A stretch of 13,732 bases of DNA from an uncultured Chloroflexota bacterium (GCA_937942935.1 CALDGT010000999.1:1-13732); one strand, 5' to 3'; counted from the stretch's first letter, positions 1 through 8,130 are shown. Numbers and translations: made by a program. The notes: generated from the letters alone by a model not told the origin.

Positions 1-591
1 ATCTTTTGGACATCCTTCAAGCGGGATGATTAAAACAGTCCCCACACGCAACAACCGCGCATCATCTTCGGTTAGGTTGTTGACCGCCATAATATCTAAA
101 AAGCTCACCCCATACGTCACCGCCAAAGATGATGGAAATTCGCCTTCGACCAAAGTATGACGGACGCATCCTTCTGGCAAGGGTGCATCGGTGCTAATTG
201 CGCCCTGTGATGTGACAAAAGTCGGGTCTATCGTTGGGGCGGGCGGGAGCGCCACTTGGGTATCATCTCGTGCTTCTGTTGGGATATTTGCAATTTCGCC
301 ACTGCCTTCTGGTGTGGCGGTAACAATAATGTACTGTACCAATGGTGTGGCATTTGGGTCTTGTGTAGCAGTATGTACCACGACAAATGTCACCAACCGA
401 CTCCCACCAGAGGATTGTTGCCCAACGGTAATCGGCGTGCCTTGCTCATTGACGGCTGTGCCTAAGTCATTTAATACATACGTCTGCTGATTTGCCCCCC
501 TATTGCCCCATACCAAAATCACACCCAAGCCCACCGCCGCCGAGATAATCATATTCAAGATAATAATCGGGATTAATCCGCGTCTGTTCAT
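1..591 (-). CDS. Membrane-anchored LysM-domain protein, 3' end cut by window edge
   Basis: The frame stays open for 197 codons from ATG 591-589 to base 1, so only the N-terminal part is visible. Seen: a short basic start (MNRRG), one hydrophobic helix at about residues 6-28, a Thr/Pro/Gln-rich low-complexity stretch (about 45-140), then a LysM-like domain at about 144-190 (VRHTLVEGEF..., a central LDIMAVNNL, then RVGTVLIIP). Cysteines 142 and 194 flank the LysM domain and could form a disulfide. Known of the family: LysM domains bind N-acetylglucosamine-containing glycans such as peptidoglycan. The inferred location is the outer face of the membrane, attached by the N-terminal helix. The start lies 5 bp after the stop of the upstream oxidoreductase gene, so the two are probably co-transcribed; a GAGGA about 10 nt upstream can serve as ribosome binding site. 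What follows the LysM domain is unknown. Confidence 0.85.
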   Translation of the reverse strand, partial: MNRRGLIPIIILNMIISAAVGLGVILVWGNRGANQQTYVLNDLGTAVNEQGTPITVGQQSSGGSRLVTFVVVHTATQDPNATPLVQYIIVTATPEGSGEIANIPTEARDDTQVALPPAPTIDPTFVTSQGAISTDAPLPEGCVRHTLVEGEFPSSLAVTYGVSFLDIMAVNNLTEDDARLLRVGTVLIIPLEGCPKD

Positions 592-596
592 ACTGT

Positions 597-1688
597 TTAT
601 ATCCTCACTTCTGGCAACACATCATAGCGATATGAGCCATCAATATCCAAGACAAAATCTGCACCAAACGCCCCCGCAGGGGTTAATGCCCCCGCAAACT
701 TCCCAGATAACACACGTTCAACTGCCAATATAGCCGATAATGCGGTGAACCGATACCCCTCGACACATTCTAACCACGCCTCAGACAAATAATTATCTTC
801 TGTTTGGGCGCGGGCATACACATAAGTTTTGCCCGTCATGCGCGTATTTTCTGTGGGTCCAGAAATAAATCGGTCTATTTGTTGACTCATCCATCCGCGC
901 AACGGGTCTATTTTCAGCATCCACTGAAGCGGATAGCCCATCACCTGTAACGCCATAATTTGATTTTGTGGGGCAACCATATAGGCGGTGATATTGGGGA
1001 TGCCTGTTGTGCGATACGCTGTAGACACATCCCCCCACGGGATGGCAATCGCACTAAACTCACCATGAGGCATAGTGACCTTCCGCGTGAGTTTGCCGAT
1101 TTCAATGGGTTGTAATTTGCCATTACGTCGAATTCGCCCACCAGAAGGCAACATCTCGATAAAACTTTTGAGCGTACCTGCGCTAATCCCAAAATCGTCT
1201 TGTGTGATATTGAGTGCCGATATGACCACTTCTAATTGTGTCGCATCTGGACATTGTGCCGACACATATTTACACAAACAATCGCTAGGGACAATATCGA
1301 ACCCAACACCGGGCAAAATAACGATTCCTGCATTTTTTGCTTGCTCATCGAGGACAAATAATGATTCATATACACTAATTTCGCCCGTAATATCCAAATA
1401 ATGAGCGCCCACTTCTAAACAAGCTGTCACCATCGGTTTAGCAGTATAAACAAAGGGACCCGCCACATGCAAAACCAAACTCACATCATGCTGGCGCAAA
1501 TGTTTGGCAATGATGTTGGGATTATCTAAATCGAACACAGCATAATCTAAGCCGTATTCATCGGCGAGTGCCTTCAGTTTGATACCAGAACGCCCTGCAA
1601 TTATCGGATTATATCCGCGTATGACCGCTTCTTCGACCAGTAGCCGTCCTGTATAACCCGTTGCACCATAAATCATCCATGTGGACAT
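597..1688 (-). CDS. Saccharopine dehydrogenase / trans-acting enoyl reductase-like NAD(P)-dependent oxidoreductase
   Basis: A 363-residue soluble protein. Seen: an N-terminal Rossmann nucleotide-binding motif GATGYTG at residues 8-14 followed by an AGRS segment (31-34). Next come AGPF at 76-79, YLDITGE at 97-103 and LPGVGFDIVPSD at 125-136, all typical of the saccharopine dehydrogenase NADP-binding superfamily and its trans-acting enoyl reductase branch. Known: members range from lysine-pathway enzymes to lipid or polyketide enoyl reductases, and many bacterial homologues have no assigned substrate. The length is close to that of the short enoyl-reductase-like members. The exact reaction cannot be told from sequence. 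ATG 1688-1686 is chosen because the Rossmann beta strand starts at once and a purine-rich AAAGGGA lies about 8 nt upstream. The LysM gene follows 5 bp after its stop. Confidence 0.85.
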   Translation of the reverse strand: MSTWMIYGATGYTGRLLVEEAVIRGYNPIIAGRSGIKLKALADEYGLDYAVFDLDNPNIIAKHLRQHDVSLVLHVAGPFVYTAKPMVTACLEVGAHYLDITGEISVYESLFVLDEQAKNAGIVILPGVGFDIVPSDCLCKYVSAQCPDATQLEVVISALNITQDDFGISAGTLKSFIEMLPSGGRIRRNGKLQPIEIGKLTRKVTMPHGEFSAIAIPWGDVSTAYRTTGIPNITAYMVAPQNQIMALQVMGYPLQWMLKIDPLRGWMSQQIDRFISGPTENTRMTGKTYVYARAQTEDNYLSEAWLECVEGYRFTALSAILAVERVLSGKFAGALTPAGAFGADFVLDIDGSYRYDVLPEVRI

Positions 1689-1718
1689 GATATTTTCCCT
1701 TTTTTTGCATCATTGCAA

Positions 1719-1724
1719 ATTATA
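1719..1724 (-). promoter_or_regulatory. Candidate -10 element (TATAAT) for the oxidoreductase-LysM unit
   Basis: The minus strand reads GTTATAATT here, with a perfect TATAAT 30 nt upstream of the oxidoreductase ATG. That predicts a leader of about 23 nt. No convincing -35 hexamer lies at 16-18 bp spacing. The same GTTATAA string occurs before three other genes in this window. Confidence 0.45.
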
Positions 1725-1741
1725 ACAAATATTGCCTCAAA

Positions 1742-2209
1742 TTACTTGTCATCTCCAAAGAGTTTGAGCCACTCCTCGACTTCGGCATCAGATAAATTGA
1801 CATGGATTGCCTCGCCAGCATCAGGACGGATGGGGACAGGGCGTTCTAGGATACGCGCAAATTCAGATGATTTGAGGGTTTGCATCCCCTGACGCTTGGC
1901 AATATCTAATACCCCATTATCAGATGACACCACCGTCCAATTTTTGGGATTTTTCTCTTTATAAATGCGGTCAATAATCACTTTATCGGCGCTAGACATG
2001 TGGCTGGCAAAAACGACTCGCACTGTCTTCGTAGACATACGAGATGTTCCACCCGGTAAACCCGCATCAAATACAACCACACATTGGCGACGTGTTCGCG
2101 CAGACCACCCGATGAGCCGTTGAACCAATTTTGCTTCGTCATCGGGGTCATCTAATGCCAAATCTGGCAATTGACCAATTAAATTATGCCCGTCTATGAG
2201 ATATGACAT
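1742..2209 (-). CDS. YacP-like NYN-domain ribonuclease
   Basis: A 155-residue protein with the PIN-like NYN fold seen in YacP/Rae1-type RNases. Seen: the opening YLIDGHNLI with Asp6 and Asn9, VVFDAG with Asp48, SSADKVIIDRI with Asp75, and VVSSDNGVLDIAK with Asp97. These acidic residues sit where the metal-binding site of the family is expected. The protein ends in an acidic amphipathic segment, LSDAEVEEWLKLFGDDK. Known: characterised YacP relatives cut mRNA, in Bacillus on the ribosome; the target here is unknown. A strong ribosome binding site, GAGGTG, lies 4 nt before the ATG, which fixes the start. It follows the glycosyltransferase gene by 55 bp and may share its transcript, though the two functions are not obviously linked. 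Confidence 0.88.
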   Translation of the reverse strand: MSYLIDGHNLIGQLPDLALDDPDDEAKLVQRLIGWSARTRRQCVVVFDAGLPGGTSRMSTKTVRVVFASHMSSADKVIIDRIYKEKNPKNWTVVSSDNGVLDIAKRQGMQTLKSSEFARILERPVPIRPDAGEAIHVNLSDAEVEEWLKLFGDDK

Positions 2210-2228
2210 ATTTCACCTCGTTATGAAT

Positions 2229-2250
2229 GGGCATAAAAAGCGTCATGCCC
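2229..2250. terminator. Weak intercistronic hairpin
   Basis: GGGCAT and ATGCCC form a 6-bp inverted repeat around a 10-nt loop, between the glycosyltransferase stop and the NYN gene. On the minus strand the T-run lies inside the loop rather than after the stem, so it is not a standard intrinsic terminator. It may be an RNA-processing or partial termination site. Confidence 0.25.
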
Positions 2251-2264
2251 CTAAAACCCCACCA

Positions 2265-4088
2265 TTACTGATTAATTGTGACTGTCTCCAAAATCACTAT
2301 TGGACAAAAATCGCCATCACAGGGTGTTATCGGCAAATTTTGGACATCCCACCATGTATATACCCCTACCCCCAATTGATACTCACCTGCTGGTAAATTT
2401 TGAATCGGGATACCATGACTATCATACTGCCATGAATGAACTCCCCATAAACTAGTCGGGTTCATCCCATTCAACGGAAAACTATCATGTTGCGCCACCA
2501 ATGCCCCATCTTTGAGCAGAAAAGTAGTTATCGTGTAATCGTTGGATAATTGTGCCAATGCCTGCCACATTAAATACACTTGCAAATTGCCATCCACTTG
2601 GCGGTATTCATAATCGAGCAATCCCAATTGGTCGCCAAAACGATATAACGGTTGGCGCTCATCTGGATGTGCAAAACCCGTGATGCGGATATTATCCGTG
2701 CTAAAAAAGCCAAAATCTAAAACAGGGGTGACCGGTTTGTATCCCGCAGGATTGAGCAGTTGTGGTGAAAGTCCATCCACCTCAAAAAATTGGATTCGCC
2801 ACATCACGCGCTCTGTTTTGCGGTCTAATTCGGCAAAATCAAACGGAAAAAATTCAAATCCACGATACGGCAAATCGGCTAAGAAGCCGTGTTGCTCCAT
2901 CGTGAAGAAAAATAAATCATCTGTGGCGGCATAAAACATCGTATCCGATGGCGAAACATGCTGGCTCAAAAATGCCGTAATTTCCCACCACGGTCCCCGT
3001 TCTGGTGTAGCAGGTATAATCGTTGGCATCAGATGATTTAAGACCAATGCAATTGTGAGCAAACTATATTGCCAAAATTTCATAGAAGCCAAAAAATGCG
3101 CCATGAGCAACGCAATCGCGGGGATGCTCACCATCATTGGGCGGTGTGCCAGCAATTGAAAATTAAGTACGGCATCACTAAAAATGGGCGCGATAATAGG
3201 GATGATAAAAATCAGCGCCAAAAAACCAGTTTGGTCGCTAGGGAGAAGATTATGTATCCGTTTTGGGGTGAATGTACCTGCTATACCGATGAGTGCCAAA
3301 ATCATGATGAGCAGTTCAGATTTTCCGAAGACATTGTAGCGGATAATCCCCAAACCTTCTTCGTTGATGGGGAGCGCCGAGTGATACCCCGTTTCGCTCA
3401 TGATAGAACTACGGGTTTGCGCCAAAAATGCAGGTATCCACGGGGCGAGCAATATACCCATCACCAACGCGGCAAAAATCATCCATAACAAACCACGCCT
3501 ACGGTATATGAGGGTGTGAATCCCGTGTGCTATCAACACAAAAGCACCCCAATACATGGTATACAGCAAAAGCGCCCCACTCACCCAATAAACCACACCC
3601 CAACGCCAATTCCATCGGCGTGAATATCGCCAATATGCCCATGATGCAAATATAGCAAAAAACATCAACAAATTATAATGGCGAATGATGAAGGTATGCC
3701 CAATCACCAACGGGTAGGTGAGCAATAAAAGCCCTGCCATTAAGCCTGTGCGTGGGCGATGTAATTCGCGCCCCAATTGAACGACAATCGCGGCAGATAA
3801 TAGTGTCGCAAACCACCCCAATACCCGCAAACCAAAAGGATGTTCACCAAATAGTGGGTATAGGATGTGATAAATGATATAAGCCAGTGGGGGATGAATA
3901 TCTTCGACTGCAACTTTTTCGATGACACCTGTAATTGTCTGGGGTGAAGCAAATTCTAATGACCATGCCTCATCTATCCACATCGATAAGCCACCCATTC
4001 CATGAATGAGTACCCACCCACCGAATAGCATAATGACACAAAATAGGCTTAATTGCATAAATGACAGTTTACGACTCACCCAAGACAT
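2265..4088 (-). CDS. GT-C membrane glycosyltransferase (GT39/ArnT-like)
   Basis: About 607 residues, counted from ATG 4088. Seen: a first membrane helix, then WIDEAWSLEF with Asp39-Glu40 in the first outer loop. Then comes DIHPPLAYIIYH (Asp63, His65), the paired loop motifs of the PMT/ArnT-like GT-C fold. Many further hydrophobic helices follow, then roughly 230 hydrophilic residues with a beta-rich, probably extracytoplasmic C-terminal domain (YRFGDQLGLLDYEYR, DGNLQVYLMWQA, LPAGEYQLGVGVYTWWD). Known: such enzymes move a sugar from a polyprenyl-phosphate donor to a lipid or protein on the outer membrane face. The frame extends upstream to ATG 4193, but that would overlap the divergent PfkB gene and lie upstream of a clean TATAAT at 4116-4121. 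A GTG at 4079-4077 has better-spaced AAGGA, so the start is uncertain by a few residues. Confidence 0.85.
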   Translation of the reverse strand: MSWVSRKLSFMQLSLFCVIMLFGGWVLIHGMGGLSMWIDEAWSLEFASPQTITGVIEKVAVEDIHPPLAYIIYHILYPLFGEHPFGLRVLGWFATLLSAAIVVQLGRELHRPRTGLMAGLLLLTYPLVIGHTFIIRHYNLLMFFAIFASWAYWRYSRRWNWRWGVVYWVSGALLLYTMYWGAFVLIAHGIHTLIYRRRGLLWMIFAALVMGILLAPWIPAFLAQTRSSIMSETGYHSALPINEEGLGIIRYNVFGKSELLIMILALIGIAGTFTPKRIHNLLPSDQTGFLALIFIIPIIAPIFSDAVLNFQLLAHRPMMVSIPAIALLMAHFLASMKFWQYSLLTIALVLNHLMPTIIPATPERGPWWEITAFLSQHVSPSDTMFYAATDDLFFFTMEQHGFLADLPYRGFEFFPFDFAELDRKTERVMWRIQFFEVDGLSPQLLNPAGYKPVTPVLDFGFFSTDNIRITGFAHPDERQPLYRFGDQLGLLDYEYRQVDGNLQVYLMWQALAQLSNDYTITTFLLKDGALVAQHDSFPLNGMNPTSLWGVHSWQYDSHGIPIQNLPAGEYQLGVGVYTWWDVQNLPITPCDGDFCPIVILETVTINQ

Positions 4089-4115
4089 CCTTACAATAGA
4101 TAGGCACTTTAGAAC

Positions 4116-4121
4116 ATTATA
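4116..4121 (-). promoter_or_regulatory. Candidate -10 element (TATAAT) in the divergent spacer
   Basis: The minus strand reads CGTTATAATG here, predicting transcription of the glycosyltransferase from about 4109. The 10-mer is identical to the one upstream of kinase 1 (8100-8109). The near-palindrome also gives TATAAC on the plus strand at 4118-4123, which could serve the PfkB gene. A -35 hexamer is not clear for either direction. Confidence 0.45.
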
Positions 4122-4143
4122 ACGGCTATAGAGAGGTGATGCT

Positions 4144-5052
4144 ATGGCACAATTTTTAGTAGCAGGACTCATCAATATCGAAACAACCCTCAAGATTAAT
4201 GGGTTTCCGATTGATTATAATCCTGTCCAATATCCATTTTACGGGGTGAATAGCAGTGTGTCGGGGGTAGGATATAATGTATCGAAAGCCCTCACCACAT
4301 TGAATGATGATGTTCACTTTTTATCACTGTTAGGAGACGATGATGCACAGATGTTGGTGCGTGCCAAATTAAAACAATTGGGTATCGCAGATAAATATGT
4401 GCAATCGCAACTCAAAAACACACCACAATCGGTCATTCTGTATGATTCATCGGGTAAACGCGCCATTTATACCGACTTAAAAGATATTCAAGACCAAGTT
4501 TATCCGCTTGCAATTGCAGAGCATGTCCTCAATCAAAGCGACTTGGCGGTCATCTGCAATATTAATTTTGCCCGCCCAATGTTGGCACTTGCTAAAGAGA
4601 AAAATGTCCCCATCGCCACCGATGTTCATGCCATTAGCCAAATTGATGACACGTATAACACCGATTATATGGCATCGGCGACCATGCTGTTCCAAAGTCA
4701 TGAACGCTTGCCAGTATCGCCAGAAGCATGGGCAAAACAACTTTATGAGACCTATGGCACACCCATTATCGTTATTGGGTTAGGGAGTGATGGCGCATTA
4801 TTAGCGGTGCATGACGACAACTTTATGGAAAGGATTCCAGCCGTTTATACACATCCAGTCGTGAATACTATTGGCGCGGGCGATTCACTTTTTTCTGGAT
4901 TTGTGCATACATACGCCAAAACTAAAAATCCGTATGAGAGCATCAAACATGCGGTTGTCTTTGCATCTTATAAGGTGGGTGGAATTGGCGGTGCAGATGG
5001 ATTTTTAACAAAAGGGGAGTTAGAAACTTGGGTTAAGCAAATTTATGGCTGA
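4144..5052 (+). CDS. PfkB-family (ribokinase-like) sugar or nucleoside kinase
   Basis: A 302-residue protein of normal length for the family. Seen: an N-terminal segment with GVGYN (41-45), equivalent to the substrate-binding GG/N signature, then SLLGDDDAQ (61-69). The C-terminal signature VNTIGAGDSLFSGF has GAGD at 244-247; Asp247 is the expected catalytic base and the glycines form the anion hole. The residue before TIGAGD is Asn, where most members have Asp. Known: the family phosphorylates sugars, nucleosides or related alcohols with ATP; the substrate cannot be assigned. Start ATG 4144 has a strong GAGAGGTGAT just upstream. It is the only plus-strand gene here, divergent from the glycosyltransferase and convergent with the 251-aa protein gene. 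Confidence 0.9.
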   Translation: MAQFLVAGLINIETTLKINGFPIDYNPVQYPFYGVNSSVSGVGYNVSKALTTLNDDVHFLSLLGDDDAQMLVRAKLKQLGIADKYVQSQLKNTPQSVILYDSSGKRAIYTDLKDIQDQVYPLAIAEHVLNQSDLAVICNINFARPMLALAKEKNVPIATDVHAISQIDDTYNTDYMASATMLFQSHERLPVSPEAWAKQLYETYGTPIIVIGLGSDGALLAVHDDNFMERIPAVYTHPVVNTIGAGDSLFSGFVHTYAKTKNPYESIKHAVVFASYKVGGIGGADGFLTKGELETWVKQIYG

Positions 5053-5079
5053 GAGGGGCATGGCTGAGAAAACTGAGGG

Positions 5080-5099
5080 GAAGAGACCCCACTCTCTTC
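5080..5099. terminator. Hairpin between convergent genes
   Basis: GAAGAGA (5080-5086) and TCTCTTC (5093-5099) form a perfect 7-bp stem with a 6-nt CCCCAC loop in the 66-bp gap between the convergent PfkB gene and the 251-aa protein gene. Its position suits a two-way terminator, but neither side has a clear T-run. Confidence 0.35.
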
Positions 5100-5118
5100 G
5101 AGCATCATATCGTGTAAT

Positions 5119-5874
5119 TCAAAAACGCGCTTTCAAATGTGAAATAATATCACGGTGCCCATATGTGTTATTTGAATCGCTTATATCTTTACAAGTAGTC
5201 GCCCATTGTGTTGCGAGGGTGTCATCGCCTAAACCAGAATAAGCAACAGATAACGTATAAGCAGTTAACAGACTTTCTAATGGGCTTGGGATACTCATCC
5301 AATAATCCCAAGCCTTTTCTGCAAAATTACGCGCTTGGATAAAATTAGATTGTGAATTATAGATATAAGCTAATGTCTGATATGTCTTATTGGCAAGATA
5401 TGGGTCATTTACAGAACGCGCCAATAGTATCATATCCATCATTATATCTGACGTAATATTGATTTTTCCCTCATGAAACTTTGTCATCAGTAATACTAAA
5501 TACATCTCAAAAAATGCTTGTGGATGCACAAGTTCACGTTTTTTGCGTTTGGTTTTAGTGGGTAACTGAGAGGGGGCTTCTCGCAATTGAACTACAAAAA
5601 TGCCATCTGGGTTTGGAAAAATAAAATCTTCCTCCGGTGATACTGTTTTATTGAATGCCTCTCTAACCAATTTTCCCCATAGTTTCACATCTTTACTTAA
5701 CAACTCAAACATTCTCGGAAAGACTAACACTAAACATTGTATAGCTGTATCTATGGTATCTTGGCTTTTTAGGTCATTCTCTATCGCACCAAATATCACC
5801 TGTTCCTGAGAAAGTATCCAATGATTATCCCGATAATTTTGTACGATGTCATTGAATAACTGTCTGTCTATCAT
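5119..5874 (-). CDS. Hypothetical helical-repeat (TPR-like) protein
   Basis: A 251-residue protein that I do not recognise. It looks soluble and almost all alpha-helical, with no signal peptide or membrane helix. Residues about 158-191 (DPYLANKTYQTLAYIY then ARNFAEKAWDYW) and 200-232 (LLTAYTLSVAYSGLGD then ATQWATTCKDI) resemble degenerate TPR helix pairs, a fold that often mediates protein contacts. A basic patch, TKTKRKKRE, sits at about 107-114. The start is supported by GAGGTGAT about 6 nt upstream. It lies 65 bp downstream of kinase 1 with no clear terminator or promoter between, so it may share the kinase 1 transcript and could be an effector or substrate. That role is inferred only from position. 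It lacks the C-terminal tail motif shared by the kinases. Confidence 0.75.
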   Translation of the reverse strand: MIDRQLFNDIVQNYRDNHWILSQEQVIFGAIENDLKSQDTIDTAIQCLVLVFPRMFELLSKDVKLWGKLVREAFNKTVSPEEDFIFPNPDGIFVVQLREAPSQLPTKTKRKKRELVHPQAFFEMYLVLLMTKFHEGKINITSDIMMDMILLARSVNDPYLANKTYQTLAYIYNSQSNFIQARNFAEKAWDYWMSIPSPLESLLTAYTLSVAYSGLGDDTLATQWATTCKDISDSNNTYGHRDIISHLKARF

Positions 5875-5939
5875 GTCATCACCTCTTCACATTAAAAAAG
5901 AAAATCCCCCACATCTTAAGCAAAATTACTATGGTACTC

Positions 5940-8078
5940 CTAATCTTTCCGATTAGCGAGTCTTGCTTTATTCGACATCTCTAAAACTAGACTTTCGGTT
6001 AGCTCACCATCACTTGTTAAACGTATACCAACCTGTTCTTCTTCATCATCTGCATATCGCTTCTTTTTGTCTATAGAAGATAAAGAATTTTTGACCTTTT
6101 CTGTGTCATCAAGACCCAATCGCGCTTTTTCTTTGGCGATTTCACGCTGAATTTCGCGCTCATGCCCCGTGTCAAAAATTTCGGCAATCATAACACCTAC
6201 ACCATGAATCGCAAGTCCGCCTAGTACCAATAGGACTAAAAGCACAGGTAATTGAGCTAAAAAGGCATCGGCTGTAAAATTTAAGACCAACTGAGACAAA
6301 ATTGGCACCGCCAATATCAGATTAGCTGTGTTAGCGACTGTATGTACGGCATGTTTAGTAAAACTAAGTCGGCGGGCAAAGCGCCTCCGCACCCATTCCC
6401 GAATGGGATGATATTCCTTATCGCTCACTGTCTCGCGCCAATATTCCCCATATAATTCGGTCATTTCGCGGTTAATTAAATCCCGTTTACGCTGTTGTCT
6501 GCGACCAGTCCGATAAAACACATCCAAAATATGCGAAAGCAAACCAGCACCCCACCCCAGCCCAAACATCAATACAATAGGCAATTGTGCCAGTGGTGCA
6601 AGTGCGGTGGCTGTGGTCTGGTCTACAAATTCGAGGATGCCCGATGACAAGAATGACGAAATACCTTCTTGAATAACAGGGTTCAATAAAGCTAAAAAGC
6701 CCATTCCGAATACATAGGTTAGTGTATGTGCAACCAATCCGCGTCTGTCGCCAATCCGTTTTTTAACACGGCGACGGACAAAATCTTCATCTGTACCCCA
6801 ATCTTCTTGCAACATGCGAATATTCCGACGTGGCACAGGGGCAGGTGCTTGGATTTTGGCTTGCTTGGAGGGTGTCTTTGTTTGCGATGTAGTAGCAGGT
6901 TGAGTTAGACCACCAATTTGAATATCTACTGCACCATCTGTCACCTGACGGAGCGAATCTGATAATTCCGTTGCCGCTATTTGCACACGGTCTTTGATGC
7001 CACGATTCCCTAACTGATAACGAATATCAGCAATCGCTTGTTTAAGCCGTTCTATAAATAACTGAAGCCATTCTTGCCACGATAACTCAGGCTCAGGTGG
7101 AATCATTTCTGGGTCAACATGAGGGATTTCAATAGCCTTACGACCACGTACCACTGAAATACGCGGATAATCACCACCATGTGGGGTGTTCATAACAATC
7201 GATTCACCAAGTTGTGTCGCACGTTCTCTGCGATGTTCATCTAAATCATCTACACCGGTATTTTGAAGCGCCTTTTGCAAATCGAGCATGAGTGCAGTTG
7301 CTGTTGGGTAACGTGCAGGTGGCTCTTTTGAGAGTGCCTTTAATAACACTTTTTCTACCGCAGGCGGAATATCTGGGTTCAACGAAGATGGGGACGGTGG
7401 TGCGGCATAAATGTGTTTATGGACTATCGAATACGGTGTATCACCTGTGAAAGGCAAGCGCCCAACCAGCATTTCATATAACAACACCCCAAATGAATAA
7501 ACATCGGTGCGACCATCGAGGTCTTTGCCACCGAGTGCTTGTTCTGGTGAAATATAATGGGGTGTTCCGAGCATAGAATCGGCAGAGAGGGTGCTTTCGC
7601 CCTGATGCGTCATCCGCGCTAAACCAAAATCGGTCAGATACGCCACACCAGATAAATCAATGAGGATATTTGATGGCTTGAGGTCACGATGTAATACACC
7701 TTGTTCATGAGCATAATCTAATGCCGATGCAACCGTAGTCATAATCGAAATGATGTCGTTTAGGGGCAAAGGTGCTTCTAACATCAAATCTTTAAGGGTT
7801 TGCCCATCTAATAATTTCATGACCAAGTAGGGTCTGCCCTCTTGTGTCTCATAATCATAGATAGGGACAATATTCGGATGATCAAGGCGTGCCACAATTC
7901 GCGCTTCACGTTCAAAACGCCCAATAAATTGACGGTCTTGGGTAAAACTAGCGTGCATCCATTTAATAGCGACACGGCGGTCTAATTTCTCTTGATACGC
8001 CTCATAAACTGTCGCCATGCCCCCCGACCCAATTTGTCCTATGATTTTATATCCGCCAATCATTGTTGGTGTGGACAT
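5940..8078 (-). CDS. Kinase 1: Hanks-type Ser/Thr protein kinase with two 2TM modules
   Basis: 712 residues. Seen: a complete kinase domain at about 9-271, with glycine loop GSGGMATV (17-24), VAIK Lys39, helix-C Glu58, HRDLKPSN (130-137, catalytic Asp132), DFG (150-152), activation-segment GTPHYISPE with Thr172, and DVYSFGV (192-198). A linker of about 160 residues follows, then two successive membrane modules. The first has helices at about 448-467 and 497-520; the second at about 578-600 and 605-632. Each is preceded by a basic RRR-rich segment, so both ends of the protein should be cytoplasmic. The protein ends with IRLTSDGELTESLVLEM (685-701) and a basic tip. Kinases 2 and 3 have one 2TM module, so this one carries an internal duplication. 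No PASTA or other large outer sensor domain is present. The substrate is unknown. A strong AGGAGG lies 7 nt before ATG 8078, with a candidate promoter just upstream. Confidence 0.93.
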   Translation of the reverse strand: MSTPTMIGGYKIIGQIGSGGMATVYEAYQEKLDRRVAIKWMHASFTQDRQFIGRFEREARIVARLDHPNIVPIYDYETQEGRPYLVMKLLDGQTLKDLMLEAPLPLNDIISIMTTVASALDYAHEQGVLHRDLKPSNILIDLSGVAYLTDFGLARMTHQGESTLSADSMLGTPHYISPEQALGGKDLDGRTDVYSFGVLLYEMLVGRLPFTGDTPYSIVHKHIYAAPPSPSSLNPDIPPAVEKVLLKALSKEPPARYPTATALMLDLQKALQNTGVDDLDEHRRERATQLGESIVMNTPHGGDYPRISVVRGRKAIEIPHVDPEMIPPEPELSWQEWLQLFIERLKQAIADIRYQLGNRGIKDRVQIAATELSDSLRQVTDGAVDIQIGGLTQPATTSQTKTPSKQAKIQAPAPVPRRNIRMLQEDWGTDEDFVRRRVKKRIGDRRGLVAHTLTYVFGMGFLALLNPVIQEGISSFLSSGILEFVDQTTATALAPLAQLPIVLMFGLGWGAGLLSHILDVFYRTGRRQQRKRDLINREMTELYGEYWRETVSDKEYHPIREWVRRRFARRLSFTKHAVHTVANTANLILAVPILSQLVLNFTADAFLAQLPVLLVLLVLGGLAIHGVGVMIAEIFDTGHEREIQREIAKEKARLGLDDTEKVKNSLSSIDKKKRYADDEEEQVGIRLTSDGELTESLVLEMSNKARLANRKD

Positions 8079-8085
8079 ATTTGTG

Positions 8086-8106
8086 CCTCCTCATACTTTC
8101 ATTATA
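8086..8106 (-). promoter_or_regulatory. Candidate promoter -10 and strong ribosome binding site of kinase 1
   Basis: The minus strand reads CGTTATAATG, with TATAAT at 8106-8101. An ATGATA lies about 18 bp upstream as a 4/6 match to the -35 consensus. AGGAGG at 8091-8086 is 7 nt from the ATG. The predicted leader is about 15 nt. The elements sit in the 52-bp gap after kinase 2, suggesting that kinase 1 can be expressed separately from the upstream operon. Confidence 0.5.
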
Positions 8107-8130
8107 ACGCCATTTTTTAATAGGTATCAT

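Noticed and set aside
191..490. A 99-codon plus-strand open frame with Cys- and Val-rich product
   Set aside because: It is antisense to the LysM protein, whose membrane helix and LysM domain are convincing in the minus-strand frame.
3069..3488. A 139-codon plus-strand open frame inside the glycosyltransferase gene
   Set aside because: Its product is rich in His, Arg and Gln without any motif, which is typical of an antisense reading of membrane-helix codons.
4089..4193. An upstream extension of the glycosyltransferase to ATG 4193
   Set aside because: It would overlap the divergent PfkB gene by 50 bp, cross a likely promoter, and add 35 residues before the first membrane helix that look non-coding.
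5045..5242. A 65-codon plus-strand open frame overlapping the end of the PfkB gene
   Set aside because: It runs into the 251-aa gene on the other strand, has no recognisable protein character, and its start lies inside the PfkB reading frame.
5875..5939. A promoter or terminator between kinase 1 and the 251-aa gene
   Set aside because: There is a T-rich run but no stem before it, and no good -10/-35 pair; only the ribosome binding site is convincing.
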